Positions 6,354 to 8,928 of a stretch of 8,928 bases of DNA are shown here, in pieces (positions within the stretch are counted from its first letter, which is position 1; every line of letters starts with the position of its first letter). The position numbers and the translations under genes were made by a program. The notes beneath the pieces were generated by a model. The model worked only from the letters and a program-made list of their open reading frames with translations. It searched no databases and had not been told where the DNA came from. Source of the DNA: an archaeon (lineage in GTDB: Archaea; Asgardarchaeota; Hermodarchaeia; Hermodarchaeales; Hermodarchaeaceae); assembly GCA_016550415.1 (NCBI GenBank), contig JABXGU010000383.1:1-8928 (forward strand), given 5' to 3'.

Positions 6354-6361
6354 GGAGGTGA
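6354..6361 (+). promoter_or_regulatory. Strong Shine-Dalgarno site that does not match the downstream gene's start
   Basis: GGAGGTGA is close to a perfect complement of the 16S rRNA 3' end. The well-spaced ATG (6367, 5 bases after it) opens a frame of only 20 codons ending at 6429. The winged-helix frame has its first ATG at 6380, 18 bases away, which is too far for normal initiation. Confidence 0.65.
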
Positions 6362-6379
6362 CATGCATGGCAACTAATC

Positions 6380-6766
6380 ATGATGGGGTTGGCTGCGAAA
6401 TCCTCCACCAAAGAACTACTACTGGATAGATGGGGTTCGGCGTTACATTTTGAGCAACTAGTTCTAAACCTAGCGGACGCTTTCACAAAACTTGCCATAA
6501 CGCGATTGACAGAAAAACAACAAACCCTACTAAAATCAGCAAAAGATGTACTAAGATATAATCCATTGTTATCTCCTACAGCACTTGCTGAACATCTTTC
6601 CCGGAAACTACCAATGCCCCTAAGTACTGTAAAATTCAATCTACGCGTACTACTAAACGCAGGACTACTCAAAACCCAACAAACTAAACAACCCAAAAAG
6701 CGGAGAAACACCGTAACCCTATCACAAGGCGGCCAACTACTCACACAACTACTACCCAAAACCTAG
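6380..6766 (+). CDS. Small winged-helix DNA-binding-type protein
   Basis: This 128-residue protein is an ArsR/MarR-like single-domain candidate with no exact family recognised. A helical N-terminal half (LHFEQLVLNLADAFTKLAI) leads to a helix-turn-helix, LSPTALAEHLSRKLPMP then LSTVKFNLRVLLNAGLL, at about residues 63-98. A basic wing, QPKKRRNTVTLSQGGQLL, follows at about 104-121. Transcription regulation is the likely role; the target is unknown. The start is uncertain: ATGATG at 6380/6383 opens the frame, but the strong SD at 6354 points to ATG 6367 in another frame. Removing one G from the GGGG at 6384-6387 would join them, giving an N-terminus of MATNHDGLAAKSSTK. Codons are strongly C- and A-ending near the 3' end. 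It converges on GAPDH. Confidence 0.75.
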   Translation: MMGLAAKSSTKELLLDRWGSALHFEQLVLNLADAFTKLAITRLTEKQQTLLKSAKDVLRYNPLLSPTALAEHLSRKLPMPLSTVKFNLRVLLNAGLLKTQQTKQPKKRRNTVTLSQGGQLLTQLLPKT

Positions 6767-6777
6767 TCAACACCAAG

Positions 6778-6790
6778 AAAAAAGAAAAAA
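6778..6790 (-). terminator. Oligo-T terminator of the GAPDH gene
   Basis: On the minus strand TTTTTTCTTTTTT begins 6 bases after the GAPDH TAG. Such paired T runs are typical archaeal termination sites. On the plus strand the same bases are A, so they would not end the convergent winged-helix transcript. Confidence 0.6.
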
Positions 6791-6796
6791 CAAGGC

Positions 6797-7801
6797 CTAC
6801 AGCTTAGACCCCAATAGCTGAGCTAGTTCAACCAAGCGCTCAGAGTACCCCCTTTCATTACAGTACCAGGAGACTATGTGTGCTAGTTTGTCGTCGAGGA
6901 TTTGGGTGAGTTGGCTGTCTAGGATGGAGGAGTGGGGGTTTCCGATGATGTCTGTTGAAACGATTGGGTCTTCTGCATATGCTAGTATGCCTTTGAGGTG
7001 GGTTTTGGCGGCTTTTCGGAAGGCTTCGTTGAGTTGGTCTTTTGTTAATGATTTTTCCAGTTCTACTGTGAGGTCTACAACTGACCCGTCTGGAACTGGA
7101 ACACGGTATTCCATTCCTGCTAGTTTGCCTTTGAGTTGTGGAAATAGGCGGATAATGGCGTTAGCTGCTCCTGTTGTTGTTGGGATTATGTTGATAGCTG
7201 CAGCGCGAGCTCGGCGGTGGTCTCGATGGATAGCGTCAAGGAGTCGTTGGTCTGCAGTGTAGGCGTGGATTGTGGACATGAATCCCCTGCGAATGCCATA
7301 GTTATCTAGGAGAACTTTGATTAGTGGGGCTAGGCAGTTGGTGGTGCAGGAGGCATTTGAGACTACATGATGTTTGTCAGGATTGTAGGTGTCTTGATTT
7401 ACGCCTAGTACGAACATGGCGTCTTCGCCTTTGCCAGGTGCTGTTATGATGACCTTCTTTGCACCTGCCTGTAGGTGTAGGGCTGCTTTGTCGCGTTCTC
7501 GAAATACGCCAGTGGCTTCGATAGTAATATCGATTTTGAGTTTTGCCCAAGGTAGTTTTGATGGATTTCGTTCTTGATAGACTTGGATTTTTTGTTTGTT
7601 GACTATTAATTCATTTTGACCTGATTCTATGGTCCCAGGGAAATACCCAAAGACTGAATCGTAGCGGAGAAGATGTGCCAGCATTTCTGGGTCACCAAGA
7701 TCGTTGGCAGCTACAATTTGTAAGTCCTTAGCTTTCAAGGCGCTACGAAGGAAGTTACGACCTATTCGACCCAATCCATTTATTGCAATACGAACAGCCA
7801 T
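6797..7801 (-). CDS. gap: Glyceraldehyde-3-phosphate dehydrogenase, class I (bacterial type)
   Basis: This 334-residue enzyme is full length. It phosphorylates and oxidises glyceraldehyde-3-phosphate to 1,3-bisphosphoglycerate with NAD(P), in glycolysis or gluconeogenesis. Seen in order: NGLGRIGRNFLRSAL (Rossmann loop, residues 8-22), AANDL with Asp34 favouring NAD, SNASCTTNC with catalytic Cys152, STIHAYTADQ with His179, RRARAAAINIIPTTTGAA, and YRVPVPDGS with Arg233. It is clearly not the archaeal class II enzyme. The C-terminal signature reads SWYCNERGYS, where SWYDNEWGYS is usual: Asp to Cys314 and Trp to Arg317, with Asn315 kept. AAGGAGGT lies 6 bases before the ATG. The 3' half uses many C-ending codons (ATC, CTC, GAC, TCC), unlike iorB. 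A gene-transfer origin is plausible but not shown. Confidence 0.95.
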   Translation of the reverse strand: MAVRIAINGLGRIGRNFLRSALKAKDLQIVAANDLGDPEMLAHLLRYDSVFGYFPGTIESGQNELIVNKQKIQVYQERNPSKLPWAKLKIDITIEATGVFRERDKAALHLQAGAKKVIITAPGKGEDAMFVLGVNQDTYNPDKHHVVSNASCTTNCLAPLIKVLLDNYGIRRGFMSTIHAYTADQRLLDAIHRDHRRARAAAINIIPTTTGAANAIIRLFPQLKGKLAGMEYRVPVPDGSVVDLTVELEKSLTKDQLNEAFRKAAKTHLKGILAYAEDPIVSTDIIGNPHSSILDSQLTQILDDKLAHIVSWYCNERGYSERLVELAQLLGSKL

Positions 7802-7807
7802 GAGTCA

Positions 7808-7815
7808 ACCTCCTT
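7808..7815 (-). promoter_or_regulatory. Shine-Dalgarno site of GAPDH
   Basis: The minus strand reads AAGGAGGT, with 6 bases to the ATG at 7801. It is an optimal site and suggests strong translation. Confidence 0.75.
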
Positions 7816-7848
7816 AAGGGTTAACACACCTCTCGGGGGACAACGAAT

Positions 7849-7863
7849 GCTTTAAGCTTTTTC
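7849..7863 (-). promoter_or_regulatory. Possible BRE/TATA promoter of GAPDH
   Basis: The minus strand reads GAAAAAGCTTAAAGC: a BRE-like A run followed by a weak TATA (CTTAAA). Initiation about 25 bases on, near 7828, would leave a leader of about 27 bases holding the SD. A second candidate, CTATATC near 7868-7874, is less well placed. Confidence 0.45.
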
Positions 7864-7930
7864 ACCGATATAGCCTAGTCAACTTATTTTTGACAGATAT
7901 TTAGTGGAGGAAAGAGGACGAGCTTGCGTT

Positions 7931-8293
7931 TTAGGTAGAAGAAGACCTAAGTTGCTGGGTTATGCTTTCTGGGAGTGTTTCATGGGCCAGTAAGTAGATT
8001 ACAGAGAGGAGATACAGATCGAAATCAGATAATTCCTCATTGTTTGCCCAGGGAGATGACTCGATTGTCATACAAAGGATGAGAGGTTCTGAGTTTTCAC
8101 GTAATGCTGATACATGTCCCATTTTCAGGTCAATTTCGAAGGTTGCTTCTTCGCGTTCAATGATTAACCGGTTTCCACGTATTTTGAAGCCTTCATCTTT
8201 CAAGATTTGTTTTAGCCGGGGAAGATTTCTACCGTGAGTTGGCTTTAATTTACCTGTTACTTGGATCTCCCGTTTCCTTTTCAAATCTTGCAA
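7931..8293 (-). CDS. Unrecognised small protein with uncertain start
   Basis: I do not recognise this protein. From a TTG at 8293 it has 120 residues. A basic N-terminus (KRKREIQVTGKLKPTHGR) is followed by a helix-strand unit (LPRLKQILKDEGFKIRGNRLIIEREEATFEIDL) and a C-terminal helical part (DFDLYLLSVIYLLAHETLPESI). The frame stays open upstream to 8368 (25 more codons, K/R/S-rich) but contains no ATG, GTG or further TTG. A good GGAGG at 8373-8377 sits before that open stretch, so the true start may lie at about 8360-8366 on a non-standard codon, or an indel may hide it. It follows the roadblock-like gene on the same strand and may be co-transcribed with it. GAPDH lies 129 bases downstream with its own promoter. 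Confidence 0.65.
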   Translation of the reverse strand: MQDLKRKREIQVTGKLKPTHGRNLPRLKQILKDEGFKIRGNRLIIEREEATFEIDLKMGHVSALRENSEPLILCMTIESSPWANNEELSDFDLYLLSVIYLLAHETLPESITQQLRSSST

Positions 8294-8372
8294 CCATTGC
8301 TCTCGTTGAGCAGTACTAGAAGTTCCTGATTTACTTCTATTTTGACGCTTTTGGGGACAGATGAGTAATCAG

Positions 8373-8382
8373 CCTCCAAAAA
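8373..8382 (-). promoter_or_regulatory. T run plus GGAGG site after the roadblock-like gene
   Basis: The minus strand reads TTTTTGGAGG just after the stop at 8388. GGAGG is a likely ribosome-binding site for the next gene, yet no ATG, GTG or TTG follows at normal spacing in that gene's frame. The T run might also end some transcripts. Confidence 0.45.
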
Positions 8383-8387
8383 TATTG

Positions 8388-8759
8388 TTACATAAAGCCT
8401 CCGATGTTGGCTGAAGCTTTGGCTACTTCTACATAGGCACCTTGCACATCGCCCTGAGGAGATATATATGCTACCACATAACCTTTGTCTCGAGCTGCAG
8501 TAATCACTATGGAACCTTGACCCCGAACATTTGTAGCAACCAGATGATGTTCTGTAGCTTGTAAAGTACTATATTTCACGCCTTGAATGACAACACTTGG
8601 GGGTTTGCTTTGAATGGCAGTAAGAATTTCTGGTCCGACGACAGCCCAGTTGGAGGTGCTATAGATGACAGTTCCATCGTTCCGTACTACAGCCACAGCC
8701 AAGATTGTATTATCATTCTGTATCATATAATTGACCCAAGCCTCGATTTGCTCAGACAT
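8388..8759 (-). CDS. Roadblock/LC7-like small protein
   Basis: The protein has 123 residues from ATG 8759 (MSEQIEAWVNYMIQ). The frame is open further upstream to an ATG at 8924, but the added 55 residues contain an AT-rich promoter-like stretch and would be unusual for the family, so the shorter form is chosen. The core alternates strands and helices: ILAVAVVRNDGTVIYSTSNW, then SVVIQGVKYSTLQATEHHLVATNVRGQGSIVI, then GYVVAYISPQGDVQGAYVEVAKA. This fits the roadblock/LC7 (longin-like) fold, which in other organisms regulates small GTPases and in Asgard archaea is greatly expanded. No GTPase gene is visible nearby. The assignment rests on pattern and length, not on a database match, so a related profilin-like or other longin-fold family remains possible. 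Confidence 0.65.
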   Translation of the reverse strand: MSEQIEAWVNYMIQNDNTILAVAVVRNDGTVIYSTSNWAVVGPEILTAIQSKPPSVVIQGVKYSTLQATEHHLVATNVRGQGSIVITAARDKGYVVAYISPQGDVQGAYVEVAKASANIGGFM

Positions 8760-8835
8760 TCCGCCAACACCACTGACTACTAGAGATTTATCAACTTCTA
8801 GGTATTTTTGATTCCGCTTACTAAAAGTTTCTGGG

Positions 8836-8845
8836 TTATATATTA
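8836..8845 (-). promoter_or_regulatory. Possible TATA box of the roadblock-like gene
   Basis: The minus strand reads TAATATATAA, 77 bases before the ATG at 8759. A start site near 8815 would give a leader of about 55 bases. The element supports the shorter start, because it would lie inside the coding region if translation began at 8924. Confidence 0.4.
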
Positions 8846-8928
8846 TGATTGAAATTAATGAAAAGGGTACGATATTGAACATACGAGTTAAGACCCGAGC
8901 AAAGGAAAGGTCTATCAGAATCACTGAG

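Noticed and set aside
6346..6759. 137-codon open frame on the minus strand
   Set aside because: It is antisense to the winged-helix gene. Its Ser/Cys/Arg/Leu-rich composition is that of a reverse-frame shadow and it has no family features.
6700..6766. Repeated CAACTACT-like units at the 3' end of the winged-helix gene
   Set aside because: They are explained by repeated Gln-Leu-Leu codons with C/A-ending preference. The spacing is irregular and there is no array.
6876..7262. 128-codon open frame on the plus strand inside GAPDH
   Set aside because: It is a shadow of the conserved GAPDH frame, favoured by the C-rich codons of that gene, and its Ser/Arg/Trp-rich product is not protein-like.
8760..8924. 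Extension of the roadblock-like protein to ATG 8924, with a hydrophobic N-terminus that could pass for a membrane segment
   Set aside because: The family is about 120 residues long, the hydrophobicity comes from an AT-rich promoter-like stretch with a TATA box, and MSEQIEAW is a natural N-terminus. It is not fully excluded.

Overview
The window reads as archaeal chromosome. The evidence is a bifunctional Fae-Hps fusion, a DUF211 protein, a TrmB-family regulator, an archaeal IorAB, a DUF1922/DUF5817-like zinc-ribbon protein, BRE/TATA-like promoter elements and oligo-T 3' ends. Shine-Dalgarno sites (GGAG, GAGGT, AAGGAGGT) are also present. A roadblock/LC7-like small protein next to a bacterial-type GAPDH suggests an Asgard archaeon, possibly Thorarchaeia. 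That placement is inference; the sequence alone does not prove it.

Layout. Positions 3-898 hold the 3' end of iorA overlapping iorB (+), the two subunits of an indolepyruvate:ferredoxin oxidoreductase. A Memo-family protein (-) converges on them. From 1900 to 4233 lies a run of small nucleic-acid-binding-type genes: a TrmB regulator (+), a short basic protein with a PCNA-binding-like N-terminus (-), a zinc-ribbon protein with two predicted winged helices (+) and a further small winged-helix protein (+). From 4302 to 5864 are DUF211 and fae-hps (-). Fae-hps has a clear promoter whose BRE side is overlapped by a perfect inverted repeat. Then come a 79-residue protein with 12 cysteines (+, DUF3795-like) and a small winged-helix gene (+) whose start conflicts with its best ribosome-binding site. 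From 6797 to 8759 the genes all lie on the minus strand: a class I (bacterial-type) GAPDH with promoter, SD and terminator, an unrecognised 120-residue protein with an unclear start, and the roadblock/LC7-like protein at the right edge.

How they work together. IorAB oxidises aryl pyruvates from amino-acid breakdown and reduces ferredoxin. Fae-Hps handles formaldehyde and hexulose/ribulose phosphates, giving pentose synthesis in archaea that lack the oxidative pentose phosphate pathway. GAPDH sits in the triose part of sugar metabolism. TrmB proteins often control sugar genes, so the TrmB gene is a candidate regulator, but no shared operator is evident. Genes are mostly single units or pairs, so context is weak evidence for function. 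No rRNA, tRNA, CRISPR array, transposase or integrase was seen, and no stretch over 300 bases lacks a gene.

The points most worth a second look are the PIP-box-like mini-protein, the zinc-ribbon/winged-helix protein, the inverted repeat at the fae-hps promoter, the SD/frame conflict at 6354-6390, the missing start codon of the gene ending at 7931, and a sharp G/C strand-asymmetry flip at about 6780. I saw no convincing new multi-gene system.
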